Origin: Forficula auricularia
Taxonomy: Eukaryota > Arthropoda > Insecta > Dermaptera > Forficulidae
DNA length: 64,000 nucleotides
NCBI GenBank assembly: GCA_024734495.1
Contig: JALMQS010000257.1
Span: forward strand, 124,001 to 188,000
Reading direction: 5' to 3'
Shown: positions 10,757-22,134 of the stretch, piece after piece
How positions within the stretch are numbered: position 1 is the stretch's first letter
Layout of the letters: each line of letters begins with the position of its first letter
Notes under the pieces: generated by a model
The model's input: the letters and a program-made list of their open reading frames with translations, nothing else
Database searches by the model: none
Told to the model about the DNA's origin: nothing
Program-made: the position numbers and the translations under genes

Positions 10757-10920
10757 AATAAAAACTCTGTGTTTTTAATTTTGTCAATTCCTTACTATTC
10801 CTTTTACAAATTAATAAAATTTTAAAATTTTTTACTTGAGATAGTAGATTCTACAGTATAATTGTAGTAGGTTTATTAATTTACGTCATCCATATGTAAA
10901 GAAAGAATCTATTTTCATTA

Positions 10921-10986
10921 AATGGATTTATGGTGTTCCACATGGTCTCATTATTGGATTTATGGTGTTCCACATGGTCTCATTAT
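10921..10986 (+). repeat. Two tandem 32-bp units
   Basis: GGATTTATGGTGTTCCACAT followed by GGTCTCATTATT occurs twice back to back without change, implying a recent duplication. Confidence 0.85.
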
Positions 10987-11016
10987 TGACAGAACGATAA
11001 AACTCCACACACTACC

Positions 11017-11256
11017 ATGAGACTTATTGGACTTACGTTTCATAAAAGTTTTATAAGAGTTCCTCAAGTAATAATAACTTCTATAATACAACAACAAAAC
11101 TTAACAGTTACTCTAGCTAACATTGCAACTAATTTGCTATTTGAGAGAGTTATAGAAGAAATTAATATTGATGAAATTGACATTTTAAATTATTATCTGT
11201 CAAATAAGGAAATTATAAATAGTATGAAGCCATGGCGCAGTTTCCTAACAGACTAA
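11017..11256 (+). CDS. Hypothetical 79-aa open frame
   Basis: The frame starts at an ATG and ends at a TAA. The composition is less biased than random AT-rich frames, including an acidic stretch EINIDEIDIL and a C-terminal MKPWRSFL. No domain, signal peptide or membrane segment is recognised. It follows the 32-bp tandem duplication and lies between two palindromic elements, so it may be a relic of a transposon protein, a host exon or chance. I cannot assign a function. Confidence 0.2.
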   Translation: MRLIGLTFHKSFIRVPQVIITSIIQQQNLTVTLANIATNLLFERVIEEINIDEIDILNYYLSNKEIINSMKPWRSFLTD

Positions 11257-11713
11257 TATTGGGTCTAAACTTACGCAGTTTAATGGAGAGATTTCGGAAA
11301 ATAAATAATTAAGAAAGATCAATTATTATTTTTAGAAAATAAATATTTTTTATATTTGACGAAAGTATAAGTAAAAAATCATGTTTATTTAGCTATTTAT
11401 TTATCAAGAATCAATAATTTTGTAATTCATCAAAACATCATTCACAGCTTGGTTTCTAGATTCTCTGATGTTATTCATCCAATTAAAAACGGATTTGAAT
11501 GAATAATTATTTGATAATGTCAAAACAAATGTGTATTGTTATTAATAATACTAAAGTCATGTTAAATCATGCTTTCTAAATCTAGCCTTATTAAATGAGC
11601 AAAAATGATTTCTATAATATATTTGTGTGACATTTGTTCAAGAACAAAGCAACGAACGATCTGACCAAGTCTAAACTTTGAGAAAACTCAATTTAATATT
11701 ATTTTTTTTTTTC
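11257..11713. other. AT-rich spacer
   Basis: No recognised gene, repeat or palindrome. Confidence 0.5.
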
Positions 11714-11868
11714 AAATTGAAAGTTTTTTTGCCGAGAGTAGCAGAATTTTTATATACTGAAGGAGACAATAAAAGAGTGTGTCTTCTGCTGGATGCTTTA
11801 TAACGTTATAAATAAATAAAATTTATAATTCCAGCAGAAGACACACTCTTTTATTGTCTCCTTCAATT
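11714..11868. mobile_element. Family X foldback, compact
   Basis: Tail GCCGAGAGTAGCAGA on the left, then arms built on AGGAGACAATAAAAGAGTG and its complement, with a short AT-rich loop and no hammerhead motif. Confidence 0.8.
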
Positions 11869-11984
11869 ATTTTTTTCGACTAATTAAGCCCGTTGGGTTA
11901 AAATAAACAAAACAGGTTGGTAATCATAAAAAAATCGGTGTGTGGAATATTAATACAAAATAATTTTCAACTTTATGCACAGAA

Positions 11985-12026
11985 ATTGCATGAATAATGG
12001 CCAGAACGGATCGAAACGTTGGCAAT
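11985..12026 (+). ncRNA. Degenerate hammerhead-like motif
   Basis: ATTGC (11985-11989) pairs with GCAAT (12022-12026) as stem I. GGCC and GGATC can form part of stem II, and GAAACGTT follows. The 5' core (ATGAATA) has diverged from CTGANGA. AATAAA follows directly, as in other copies. Confidence 0.35.
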
Positions 12027-12147
12027 AAAATAAATTAACTTTTATTTCAATTTTATTTAATCCTTGCAATTCAGAGGCGAGCTATTAGTCTAATAGGCTA
12101 CAACATTAACTAGCCCTCTCGATGCTCTCTGGCCTATTAAAGAGCAC

Positions 12148-12733
12148 TTTTTACTTTATCCAATGCGAAGCATGGGTAAAGTATTGTAATCGGTCTGGCG
12201 GCAAGCGCGACTTCAAAGGGTCCTCATCAGGTGAAGACTACGGAACCCATGGACTCAATTAATGTCACAAATTGTAGTATTCAATTAGATTGAATTTTAG
12301 CATGTGACGATTTTGACAAAAATTACCTGGGGTCTCGTCGAGAGGCCAAAAAGCGCCATTTTTTTTTGGAAGTGCGTGCGGATAGATGGATGTATGTTAT
12401 CGTTTTTTTCGTCCACGATTTTGTCCACACCGTTGCACCAATTGAAATGAAAATGAAAACCTAACATTATTTTAACAAAATGAAGCGCTGATTAGTTTTT
12501 GGTACATATCGGTCCACAAACATTAGTACTTTATTTCGGTACTTTTTTAGTTTTTCTAAATATCTTGAAAATGACTTAACCAATTTTGATGAAATTTAAT
12601 ATTGTAATTGAGTACCTTGGGGACCGCAAAAATGGTCATATAAATTTTTTTTTAAATTATATTTTAAAGTACTTTACCCTAGACTACGATAGTTCATTGG
12701 ATAAAGTTTAGCAACGATCCGTTGCAGTTTATT
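12148..12733. repeat. Dispersed family D, copy 1
   Basis: The left end contains TTACTTTATCCAATG and the right end CATTGGATAAAGTTTAGCAA, giving inverted termini of about 13 bp. The interior includes a CACGATTTTGTCCACACCGT segment also seen in copy 2 (21328-21983). Fragments occur at 3050-3262 and 24346-24460. No coding capacity. Confidence 0.7.
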
Positions 12734-13104
12734 TCTGATTATGAACTGTTTTTTCTGATTATGTATTAATATAAATAATTCCCTCTAAAGCCTCGAAAAC
12801 ATGATTTTAAAAAATTCAACACTTCTTCGCTATTAAATTAGATACCTACTAACCGAAAAACACATTTGACAACACGTTTATCTCTATGACTTCTAGAGAC
12901 TGAAACTCTTCTCTTAGGGCGTCATATAAGCTTCAATTTTTCAAGAACTGCATCCACAGCTACCATAAACTCCGGCCCAATACCTGAAATGCCTTCTTTT
13001 CACGACTTCCACTTCTGAATACTGAGGTTGCAACTTTTTGCCACATCATCCTCTTGCATCAATATCATTATAATATAAAAAAATTAATTCCATTTTAGTT
13101 CAAT
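12734..13104. other. No recognised feature
   Basis: AT-rich, slightly more complex sequence from 12890 to 13060; no convincing open frame. Confidence 0.45.
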
Positions 13105-13196
13105 AGTCATCTTTAACAGAATTTAATTATCATCTTAATAGGTTATCAATTATAATTTTAATTAATTAAAAGTTTTAATTTAAATCCTGCAAATAT
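13105..13196. repeat. Family A half copy
   Basis: Contains the family core (AACAGAATTTAA then GGTTATCAATTATAAT) and the terminal TTTTAATT...TCCTGCAAATA. Only one arm is present. Confidence 0.5.
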
Positions 13197-14154
13197 AAAG
13201 AATTAAAACATTGAAAATGACAGATACATATAGGTATATATGTTAATAAATATTCTTGCAAAAATGTTAAAAAGTTGAAACCTTGGGTAATTGTCCCAAA
13301 TTGTTTATTTTTTTAATTCCAAAAAAGTTTTTTTTTTTTAACCTTGTTTTTGACCTTTAAACTACTGGTTTTTATAAGAAAACGTGTTTTGTTTCTTATT
13401 CCTTACGCAAACAAATGCAAATTTTACAAAATAACTAACATAATATTATAATACATTTCAGTTAACACATTCACATTATTATGTTTTCTTAAGAGTTTAA
13501 CTACCTTTTAATTCATTCGTAATTCATCATTCATTCATTTATTCATCTATTTTTTAATTAATTTTTTTAATTGTTCACTTAGCTATGGTTGATAAATAAT
13601 TAATATACTTCTATATAAGAATTGTCAATGAATAAAGTCAAATAAAATTTAGATATTATATAAAATAAAGTAAAAAAAAAAATAGATTTAGGGTTCCGTT
13701 CAAAAATAAAACGAGTCCTATTAGGGTCACTACAATCTCTGCAATAGCTCGTAAACTAAATAAAGATACAACCATGAAATTTACTATTTATTTTTTTTTA
13801 ATCAAAAATCATATTGAAATTATAATCAAATGATTATTTTGAAGATTGTTGGAGCTAAAATTTTGAAAAATACTCACAAATTTAATTATTCTTTTTTTTA
13901 CCATCGTAAATAAGTACACATTTGATATCTCATATATTTTGGAATATATAGTATATCCGGGTCATATTTGACCGGCTTATTATAAAGTAATTCCGATTGT
14001 GAAATTGGAATTAGTATCTAAAATGCCAAAGATTTTGGTATTGTATTATTACCGATTGAATTTCAAATCTAATCACAATAATTTTAACGAGATAATTAAA
14101 TAAATCCTTGTTTAATTATTTATTATTTTTCAAATCCCACTATAAGATATATAT
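13197..14154. other. AT-rich region without gene
   Basis: Contains GGGTTCCGTTCAAAA near 13690, a motif recurring in variant form at 34905 and 49405. Otherwise only homopolymer-rich sequence was seen. Confidence 0.45.
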
Positions 14155-14231
14155 CAGAAGTGGCCATAACGTGGCTCGCGAGCCACAAGCGGCTCTTGAA
14201 CCCTCTTGAATAATAGTGATTTTAAAAAGTA

Positions 14232-14791
14232 CAGGTTGGGGCATAAAGATCTACCACATTTTGAAGAGTTATAAAAAAAATGAAAAAAATTAACTAGTAA
14301 AAAACTGAATATATTTTTGAAAAGAAGATAAAATAATTTTTTTTAATGTATTTTAAACATTATCAGACAAAGGGGGGGGGGGTCAAAAATGAAAATTCTA
14401 GCCCTTTCTACCAAACTCAACCAAATTTTGTAAACATATTCTGTGGGCCCCATAAAGGCTAGAAATTCAAAAACTAACCACCCAAAATGGGGGGAGGGTC
14501 AAAAATAAAAATTCTAGCCCTTTCGACCAAACTATGTATACAAAATTTGGTTAGTTTTTGCATTTCTAGCCTTCTGGGGATTCACAGAATATGTATACAA
14601 AATTTGGTTGAGTTTGGTCAAAAGGGCTAGAATTTTTTTGACCCTCCCCCCTTTTTTTTTTGTCTGATAATATTTAAAATACATTTAAAAAAAAATTATT
14701 TTATTTTCAAAAATATATTTAGTTTTTTCTACTTAAATTTTTCATTTTTTATATCTCTTCAAAATCTGGTAGATCTTTATGCCCCACCCTG
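14232..14791. mobile_element. Family C palindrome, copy 1
   Basis: Ends CAGGTTGGGGCATAAAGATC and its complement, flanked by TA (14230-14231, 14792-14793). The arms of about 280 bp each contain the module GTATACAAAATTTGGTTGAG plus a G- or C-run, which is the same module found in family B. Inserted inside the hAT at 14155-15343. The second copy is at 33698-34376. Confidence 0.8.
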
Positions 14792-14931
14792 TATAATAAT
14801 TTAATTAAAATAATAATACAAAAATTAAATTAATTTGTAATTTGTAATGTTATATGTAAGTAGAGCAAAAAATATATGTTACTTCATTTATATTTTATAA
14901 AATAAAAAAATGTGTCTTTTTTTAATAAACC

Positions 14932-15252
14932 TGTGGGGAACATATTCACCCACAATAAGATTTCAAGAGAGCGCGGGAGTTCCCGTCAACACTCCAGCGC
15001 CACCAAGCCGGCGGAAGCCGCGCGCATAGCATCGGTACTAGACCAGCGTCCATCCGGCCAGACATCAAAGTCTCCCATCTGGTGAATACAGTTATCCAGT
15101 TATCAGTCATCAGTTACCAGAGAGGCACCAGTATCGCTTCGAACAACTTGTACATATTTCTTAACTTTTGTAAATAAAGATATTATTAAAGGAAGCTTTG
15201 TTTGAGAATTATTTCGCCCCGAAATATCCCTCCAGCTCACGGAGATCCTTCA
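14932..15252 (+). mobile_element. Solo LTR with 4-bp target duplication
   Basis: Begins TGTGGGGAACATATTCA and ends CCTTCA, flanked by AACC at 14928-14931 and 15253-15256. It contains AATAAAG near 15174, a plausible polyadenylation signal. TG...CA ends and a 4-bp duplication fit a Ty3/Gypsy-type LTR. Higher GC than its surroundings. Confidence 0.75.
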
Positions 15253-15486
15253 AACCATTAATTAATCTTCAAACAATGTGGCTCGCTTTGAAACAGTTTT
15301 ATAAATTTGCGGCTCCCAAAGTTAAGGTTAGTGGCCACCCCTGATATATATGGTAGTAGAAAAAGCGAATATTATTTAGGAAAATTAAATTGTTTTTATA
15401 TCTTGTTCAAGACTATAGAGAGAGGTATTATATGTCATTTCTTTTAGACCTTTTCAATCAATTCATGAATGATTTTAAAATTCTTT

Positions 15487-15730
15487 AACTTTGCGCGTTT
15501 TTAATCAAAGATCATAATTAATTAATTAAATTTATTTGTATTTTTATATTCTAATTAACAATTTGTTAATAGATGACACTTGTAATTTAATTAAATTTCT
15601 TTGCTAATTATGCCTAATCTGAAAAAAATAATGGAATTAAATTTTAATTCCATAAACTTGCGAGTTTCTAATGAGAGATTATGAATACCTAATAAATTAA
15701 TTAAATTTATTTCTATTTTTGGATTAGGTC
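15487..15730. repeat. Family A copies, rearranged
   Basis: Two left-arm-like segments (from TTTGCGCGTTTTTAATCAAAG and CTTGCGAGTTTCTAATGAG) flank the core, so this is a partial tandem of family A. Confidence 0.5.
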
Positions 15731-16319
15731 ACGTGGTCTTGAAAGGGACAGTGAGTGATTTCAGTGGGGTCAACTCGACCTTTCTTTCGGTTTGGTAACC
15801 CGGTCAACACTCACACACCAACCATTAACTGCGACACTCTCTAAAAAGTCAGCCTGAGTAATGGCAGACCCAGGAACTAAGCTAAAATAATATTTTACCA
15901 CATACATATATATCTATGTCAGTTTTCCTTATAATATTTTTTTCGAAAGTGAAGGTTAAATTTTCGCTTCGTGTCTTCTTTTCTGGATTACCCACAGCGT
16001 GGCTTTTTTCTCCAACCTTTTCTAACCCCTGCCCTGGTAGTAAACAGAGTTCGTTCGTTCCTTTCTCGTTGGCAATAGATGAAATTTCAGATAAAATTCT
16101 TGGCTAGAAATTATTATTAAACTATTTCCTATTTTTTGAACTTTTCACTTATATTTTCTAGTTATTATAATTTATAATTATTTTTATGAACTATTTTTTT
16201 AGATTAGACATAATTATCAACTAAATTAAATTCTCTAGTTCTCACAAGCAGAGATTAGCTGAGGTAGAGAAGGTCATACCATCCTTGTTAAGATTTTGAC
16301 CAGGTTTCCTTAACAACTT
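15731..16319. other. No assigned feature
   Basis: The segment 15725-15900 has raised GC (GTCACGTGGTCTTGAAAGG and on) but no recognised class. The open frame at 15916 has no domain. Confidence 0.4.
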
Positions 16320-16616
16320 ATGGCAAATGCCGGGATGGCTAATGCGCCGCTTGCTCCTGGTATCGGGTTTTTACGCGGAATTTGTAAATTACTTTTTGTC
16401 TTTTGATGAAAATCTATGGTCATGTTATTTGTTAATGAGCATACATTTCTATTTTTTTTGTACTTGTTTATTATTTGTTAAATTGTTGTAGTTAATTTGT
16501 ATTGATGTTTGTTAATGTATTGTAGCTAGATTGCATTGATATTTGGAGGAACTAGCCACCGAGGACTTGTGTCTCTAAGCAGATCGAGGAATAAAGATTT
16601 ATTTATTTATTTATTT
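16320..16616 (+). mobile_element. 3' end of a non-LTR retrotransposon
   Basis: GC-richer sequence from about 16320 leads to CGAGGAATAAAGATTTATTT, followed by tandem TTTA units. A simple-repeat tail after an AATAAA signal is typical of a 5'-truncated LINE copy. No coding part is retained, so the clade is unknown. A similar tail is seen at 43560-43590. Confidence 0.5.
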
Positions 16617-16836
16617 AAATTATAAGTGACATCTTTAACAAGTTACTAATTATAATTTAAAAATACTAATAAATTTACATAACTGATTATTGAATATTTT
16701 AAAATCTCTGATTAAAAAAAACCACAAAATAAACTTTAAACTAAAATTTAATTTTTTAGATCAGACACAATTAGCAAACAAATTTAATTAAATTACAAGG
16801 GTCATCTTTTAACAAATTGTTAATTAGAATCTAGCA
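16617..16836. repeat. Family A, two adjacent partial copies
   Basis: CATCTTTAACAAGTTACTAA and a second TCATCTTTTAACAAATTGTT core lie about 160 bp apart, with TTAAAATCTCTGATTAAAAA between them. Confidence 0.55.
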
Positions 16837-17321
16837 ACACATTTTTTGTCTTTTAGACAATTGTCCATGGACTAGAAATTTTGAAAAAAAAAACTCTTTA
16901 AAATACTCTATGTTAGAATCGTAGTTAACGGATTGTAAATATAATCGTGAGGAGGTTAAACGAATCGTGAATATTGATTTATGGACACCTTAAAAAATAA
17001 ATAAATAACGAAGACGAAAGTGAAAAGCAAGAGAAAGGATTCACGATTAATGAATGATTGATATATAGGCTAGAGATCGATAGAGAAATGCTTAACACCA
17101 TTTGTGGGTTAATGTCTCAGTTGCGATTTAATTAGCTGCCTACTAAATAATGACCACGTACCTATACCTAAAGAACGTACGTTCGAAAACCTGAGAGACT
17201 CAAGTCAGGGTTATGTTGTTGTCTCATTTCATATAGGGACGTTTATAGGGCCACATTTGAAGAAAAAAATTCTCTCGGACCGCGGATAAAATATTATAAT
17301 TGTATTAATATGTATTATTCA
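16837..17321. other. No recognised feature
   Basis: Mixed AT-rich sequence; no repeat shared with the window and no credible open frame. Confidence 0.45.
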
Positions 17322-17913
17322 AATAAGCTGACATGTTCTGATGTGGCCATCCACTTGACTTTATCTGGCCCCTCACTTATATTTAATATTTAATAAAATT
17401 ATTTATAATCATGTAGGGGAGGGGGTTAGTTTTGCATTTTTATACTTCTGGGGTCCTACTGATTATGTATACAAAATTTGGTTGAGTTTGGTCAAATGGC
17501 TTAGATTTTTAATTTTCAACCCCCATCCCCTTAATTTTGGGTCGATATGCACCAAAATCTAATCAGCTCTTAATCTCAATGGACCAAAACTACCTGTGAA
17601 ATTTGGTTTCGATATTCACACTAGTTTTTGAGCTAGCTCGTCCACAAAAATTTGGTAACGCACAGACTAACAACCAGACAACCAGACAGACGAACAGACA
17701 TTTTGACAAAACAATTGTTATCTCGAAAAATATAATTTTTTCGATGCTCACTTATAAGAGCTTTTTTGTAGACCGAAATGCCATGGTTTCGCTCAATTTT
17801 TTTAATCAAAATTTTTCCTACCGTTTTTGAGATATTTCGAAAAAAAGAAGGGAAAAACACTTTTTTCATGAACGATTACAATACTTGACCATACCCTGTA
17901 TTGTAAAGTAAAA
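17322..17913 (+). repeat. Family B repeat, copy 3 (single internal unit)
   Basis: Same termini as the other copies but with only one 115-bp unit. The block near 17680 has a short CAGACAACCAGACAGACGAA expansion in place of the usual AACTAACAGACA. Confidence 0.75.
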
Positions 17914-18218
17914 AGATAGTTAATAATGTAGAAATCGAATGGGGTTAAAGAAGGATATGAGAAATGATAACTTATTTTCGAAAAGGATACGGATATAACA
18001 ATCCCTGACTATCCATTATCTATTGACATGTAATAACGTGCAAAGTTCAAAAAGACAAGTCCTGACAAGTTTTAGTCCAGGGGAGAAATTATCAATTAAT
18101 TGTGATTGTTCTAGAAAAACCCAATTCCTGTACAAATATACATTCATATTTCGAAAAAGGAAATAAACATATCTCTACATATAAATCTCAATCTTTTAAG
18201 GAAGTTTATTGTGATTTT
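17914..18218. other. No recognised feature
   Basis: Non-repetitive within this window; no gene evident. Confidence 0.4.
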
Positions 18219-18230
18219 ATGTTGGGGCAC

Positions 18231-18429
18231 GGGGAGTAGGGTTAGCCGAGCTGGCCCCACTTCAGCATCGATGACGACGATTTTAGAGCGGAAGGCCGGG
18301 GCTCGATCCTAGTTAGCATATAAAAATTTCTACCGGCTAAAAACTCGGCTCCCTCACTAACCCTACTAACACTTTCCTGATGTGCTGTCTAAAATGGGCT
18401 TTGTTCCCGACGACAATAAATAAATAAAA
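18231..18429 (+). mobile_element. tRNA-derived SINE with 12-bp target duplication
   Basis: The insertion is flanked by ATGTTGGGGCAC at 18219-18230 and 18430-18441. The head has a pol III A box TTAGCCGAGCTGG (18242-18254) and a B-box-like GGGCTCGATCC (18299-18309). The body ends with AAAATGGGCTTTGTTCCCG and an AATAAATAAATAAA tail. The 3' part matches the end of the insertion at 24729-25063, suggesting that both use the same LINE machinery. Confidence 0.85.
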
Positions 18430-18441
18430 ATGTTGGGGCAC

Positions 18442-18499
18442 ACTCATTGCGGTGATAGGCCGCATGAGGCCCGCGGGCCACGGGTTGGACAGCCCTCTG
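18442..18499. mobile_element. hAT terminus remnant
   Basis: GGCCCGCGGGCCACGGGTTG followed by GACAGCCCTCTG resembles, on the minus strand, a hAT end starting CAGAGGGCTGTCCAACC. The SINE at 18231-18429 may have split it; the other end was not found. Confidence 0.45.
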
Positions 18500-18598
18500 G
18501 TCTAATATATTTTCTCAAAATTGAGAAATTGTAGAGTTTCAATAAATATATTATAACAATTTAATTCAAATTTGATACTCAAAGAAATAATGTTTTTA

Positions 18599-18790
18599 AC
18601 AAATTTGCGGGATTTTATTCAGAGATAATAATTAATTCATTATTTAAATTTGTTTTTTAAATTATAATTCGCAACCAGTTAATGATGACATCAACTGTGT
18701 TTATATTTATATACCAAGTTATCAAATATAATTAAATTGAAATAAGTAAATAATTAATTAAAATCTTTTAATAAAACCCCACATATTTAA
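18599..18790. repeat. Family A copy
   Basis: AAATTTGCGGGATTTTATTC at the left, a CAACCAGTTAATGATGACA core and AAAATCTTTTAATAAAACCC at the right. Confidence 0.7.
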
Positions 18791-19082
18791 AGAAAATTTA
18801 ATTTTCAATCGATTTTTATACATATTATAATGTTCTAAATTCCATACATTTAGCTTTTTAGACAACTAAGATCTTAAGTTAAGAATCTTGAAATCGGTGG
18901 CGAATCATTTATCTAAATCGATTATAGATTATGATAACATTAAGCGAAAAATCACAGACTGTAAAATTATCTTTAAACTTGTCAATTCTATCTCCATCTT
19001 ATAATATTTATATTTATTTAAAAACTATAAGTAGAATTGATATAGAAAATTGGAATATATATTTAATATTATGTCATTTAAA

Positions 19083-19280
19083 GCTTATGGGTTTTTAATC
19101 AGAAATTTATTTGAATTATTTAAATTAATTTTAAATAGTTTTAAGAAATTTGGTGTTGGTACTTGCTGAAACATTTTTTAAAATTATTTTTAGTTTTATA
19201 ATTATAATTGGCAACCTGTTAAAAAAACATTTGTTCATCTTTAACAGGTAGCTAATTATAGTTTAGAAAATAATTTTTAG
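19083..19280. repeat. Family A copy with small insertion
   Basis: GGGTTTTTAATCAGAAAT on the left and the GGCAACCTGTTAAA / TTTAACAGGTAGC core on the right are separated by extra sequence around 19150. Confidence 0.6.
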
Positions 19281-19672
19281 AAAAAAAAAAACTGCAACAA
19301 ATAAAATAATAAGAACTCAAAAATCAAATAAAATGCACTAAAAGATATAAAATAATTATCTAATTTAGTTACAACTAAACGATGAAATTGTTACATGAAA
19401 TCGCTTTTTGAAGTCGGTGCCAAACAAACTATATAAGCGAGCTTACGCGCTATTGTCTTCATTACACGCCAAACGTACTAAGTAAGATTCGAGTACGATT
19501 CATAAAATTTATGTTTGGCACCGACTTCAAAAAGTGATTTCATGTAACAATTTCGTGGATTAGTTGTAACTAAATAAGATAATTATTTTATACCTTTTAG
19601 TGCATTTTATTTGATTTTGAGTTCTTATTATTTTATTTGTTGGATTTAATTTTTTTTAAAGTCGGTTTTTTT
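19281..19672. mobile_element. Foldback element, 150-bp arms
   Basis: Left arm 19281-19431 and right arm 19511-19655 are near complements, sharing GGCACCGACTTCAAAAAG and ATTTCATGTAACAATTTC. The loop (19432-19510) is unique. The end AAAGTCGGTTTTTTTT resembles ends often seen in insect non-autonomous elements. Confidence 0.75.
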
Positions 19673-19706
19673 TTCTAATAATTATTTATTTTTAAATTTC
19701 CAGTCA

Positions 19707-19901
19707 CCGGGCAAAGTGGCCATTTGGGTAATTTTTCTAAATTTAATTTTTTCAGCTGCTTAACATATTCCTAAAGTGGTTGAAAATTTATTTTCGGTAC
19801 AAGGATAGTTGAAGTATATACCCACTAATTTTGATGACTATAGTTCAATTGCAAATCAGTTTAAAAAATCAGCAAAGCTTAAGCATGGCCACTTTGCCCG
19901 G
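19707..19901. mobile_element. MITE with 17-bp perfect TIRs
   Basis: CCGGGCAAAGTGGCCAT (19707-19723) is mirrored exactly by ATGGCCACTTTGCCCGG (19885-19901). The interior is AT-rich with no coding capacity. A target duplication was not obvious. Confidence 0.8.
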
Positions 19902-20629
19902 CTCTCCCTAAGTGTTTATATTTTATTCATTTTAATTAAAGTTTTTAAGAATCACTTTGCGTCTATAGGGGAGGCGGGGGAGGGGATGGGCAGTTGCTCT
20001 CCCTGACCATATTTAGATCCACCCATATGACCCCTAGTACCTATGATCTTCAGAATATTCCCATGCATTCTCTTTCTATAAATTTATATATATTTTACTC
20101 TTTCACTTATTCTGGTTTCTATTTACTTTTCTTGAAAATTTCTGTAAATAAATATGTACTACTACTACTAATACAATTTTTTTTTCCAATAGGGAGATAT
20201 TATTTTTGATATTTATTTTAATTACTTATTTCCTGAAAGTGTTTTTATTTTATTTTTTACTTTCGTCTTCCTTATTTCCTTTTAACACTATCATCAGAAA
20301 ACCATTTAGAATAAAAAAAAAAATGAATAAATAAATGTTAAAATATATGTACAATATTGGCACCTCCGATATGACATCAGCGCCATTCAGGTGTTGACTA
20401 TATTAACTTAACTTATTACTCACCTTTCGTCTTTCTACTCGAGTCAATGTAACATACTATATATTACTTTTTCCTCATGTACTATTCTATTATATTGTAA
20501 TATGTGCAACCTCAATAAATCGCTTTATATATTTTATCTATAAAATTATCTATCATTGTGATATTCCGCTATCCACACTTTTTATACCTCTTAACATTGA
20601 AATTTGAAACATTAAATAATAATTTGCAA
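19902..20629. other. No recognised gene
   Basis: Includes a short G-rich patch (GGGGAGGCGGGGGAGGGG near 19970) and otherwise AT-rich unique sequence. Confidence 0.45.
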
Positions 20630-21060
20630 ACGTCATTTGAGTGAGCAGCTAAAGTGTCGAAAATTGAAATTTAAAAGGAAAAAACAACAACAACAACAAC
20701 AAGTAGGTGGAAGTAGGAGCGTTGAAGTGTTACGTAACTGTTTTTTGTTTTTGTTATGCTGGCTGAGGAGGGGAGAAAAAGCCGGTAGCTGTCTGTGTCT
20801 GTCTGTCTGTCCCTCTGTGGTCTCTCGGAAGTTGCAATAAAGTTGCAAGCTGGAAACGGGGCCGCATTCCATCGAAAGGAAATGGCTTAGATTAGCTTAA
20901 GAGCTCGGCCTAGGCCTCGGCTTCGGCTGCCTTTTACTTTCTTCCGGAGCGAGATGAGAAGATGTTGCTGCAGTCATTGAGGGCGGACCGCTCTCAATTT
21001 ATTTCTGCAGAGGAGAAGGGAGAACATTTCAACCCACAACCTCATGCCCTACTAGCAATT
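20630..21060. other. GC-richer island of unique sequence
   Basis: A CAACAACAACAACAAC run (20685) is followed by a CTGTCTGTCTGTCTGTCC run (about 20792) and a CTCGGCCTAGGCCTCGG block (20905). It shows no similarity to the repeats elsewhere in the window. Open frames on both strands are low complexity. It could be a promoter or untranslated exon of a host gene, but no start site or splice signal can be fixed. Confidence 0.3.
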
Positions 21061-21327
21061 TCACTTTCAAAACTTTAAACTTGCTTAATAGATGGCCAAT
21101 TATTCTATTTCCTATACAAGATCTGTACCTAACATTATGAATAAATAAAACTTATTCAGGTCTACTCTCTAAAAACAGACGTTAAAATTTAACATCTTCA
21201 ATTGGGGGTTAAAAAGTAAAGTAATAACACTAGCGTTAAAAAATGCTATTCTCTAAACCAAGTTTTAACGAAAGAAAATCAAGTACCGTTTTCTTCTTTA
21301 TTAATTCATTCTTTGTTCCATAAATAG

Positions 21328-21983
21328 TTTTTTACTTTATCCAATGCAAAGCATGGGTAAAGTATTGTAATCGGTCTCGCGGCAAGCGCGACTTCAAAAG
21401 CTCCTCAGGTAAAGACTACGGAACCCATAGTCTCAATTAAAGTCACAAATTGTAGTATTCAATTAGGTTGAATTTTAGCACGTGAAATTTTTGCGTCGAG
21501 AGCCCAAAAAGTGCGATTTTTTTTAGGAAGTGCGTGCGGATGGATGTATGTTATCGTTTTTTTCGTCCACGATTTTTTCCACATCGTTGAACCGATTGAA
21601 AAGCTACCATTATTTTAACAAAATGAAGCGCTGATTAGTTTTTGGTACATATCGGCCCCCAATCATTAGTACTTTATTTCAGTACTTTTTTAGTTTTTTC
21701 TAAATATCTTGAAAATGACTTGACTAATTTTGATGAAATTTAATATGCTAATTAAGTACCTTGGAGACTACAAAAAAGGTTAAATGAAGTTTTTAGTAAA
21801 ATTATATTTTAAAGTACTTTACTCTAGAGTAAGATAGTACTTTTTTAAAATTCTTTATTATTTTATTTTAAATATGGACCGCAAATATGCAGTGATATAT
21901 GATTAGTAATAAAGGAATAAAAATATTGATATTTCAAATGACTTTGGATAAAGTTTACCAACGATCTGTTGCAGTTTATTTTT
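21328..21983. repeat. Dispersed family D, copy 2
   Basis: Collinear with 12148-12733 from TTTTACTTTATCCAATGC to TTTGGATAAAGTTTACCAAC, with small indels. Nested in the 21157-23226 element. Confidence 0.75.
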
Positions 21984-22134
21984 TAACATTAAACGTAATA
22001 TTTCTGTCTATTATATTAATCTCTTTCTGTTAATTGAATTCTTTGCGTAAATTAAATTTCTTGGGTATAGGATGCAATGTCAAGTGTATTATTCAGATGT
22101 ATAGTCTGGCGTAGGTGTGATGTTTTCGCTAGTT

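Larger units (their letters stand above)
10431..10801. mobile_element. Palindromic element with a hammerhead-like motif in each arm
   Basis: Arms of about 130 bp (10431-10562 and 10675-10801) enclose a 110-bp loop. The minus-strand motif in the left arm and the plus-strand motif in the right arm both have the stem TTGAC, GAAACGTC and the stem I partner TGGCCCATTT. Ends read GGAATAGCAAGGAAT and its near complement. Confidence 0.8.
14155..15343. mobile_element. Non-autonomous hAT element with exact 8-bp target duplication
   Basis: Ends are CAGAAGTGGCCATAACGTGG and, on the opposite strand, CAGGGGTGGCCACTAACC. Both sides are flanked by ATATATAT (14147-14154 and 15344-15351). Subterminal GGCTCGCGAGCCAC and GCGGCTC motifs are typical of one hAT group. 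About 900 of its 1189 bp are later insertions: a palindrome (14232-14791) and a solo LTR (14932-15252). No transposase remains. Confidence 0.85.
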
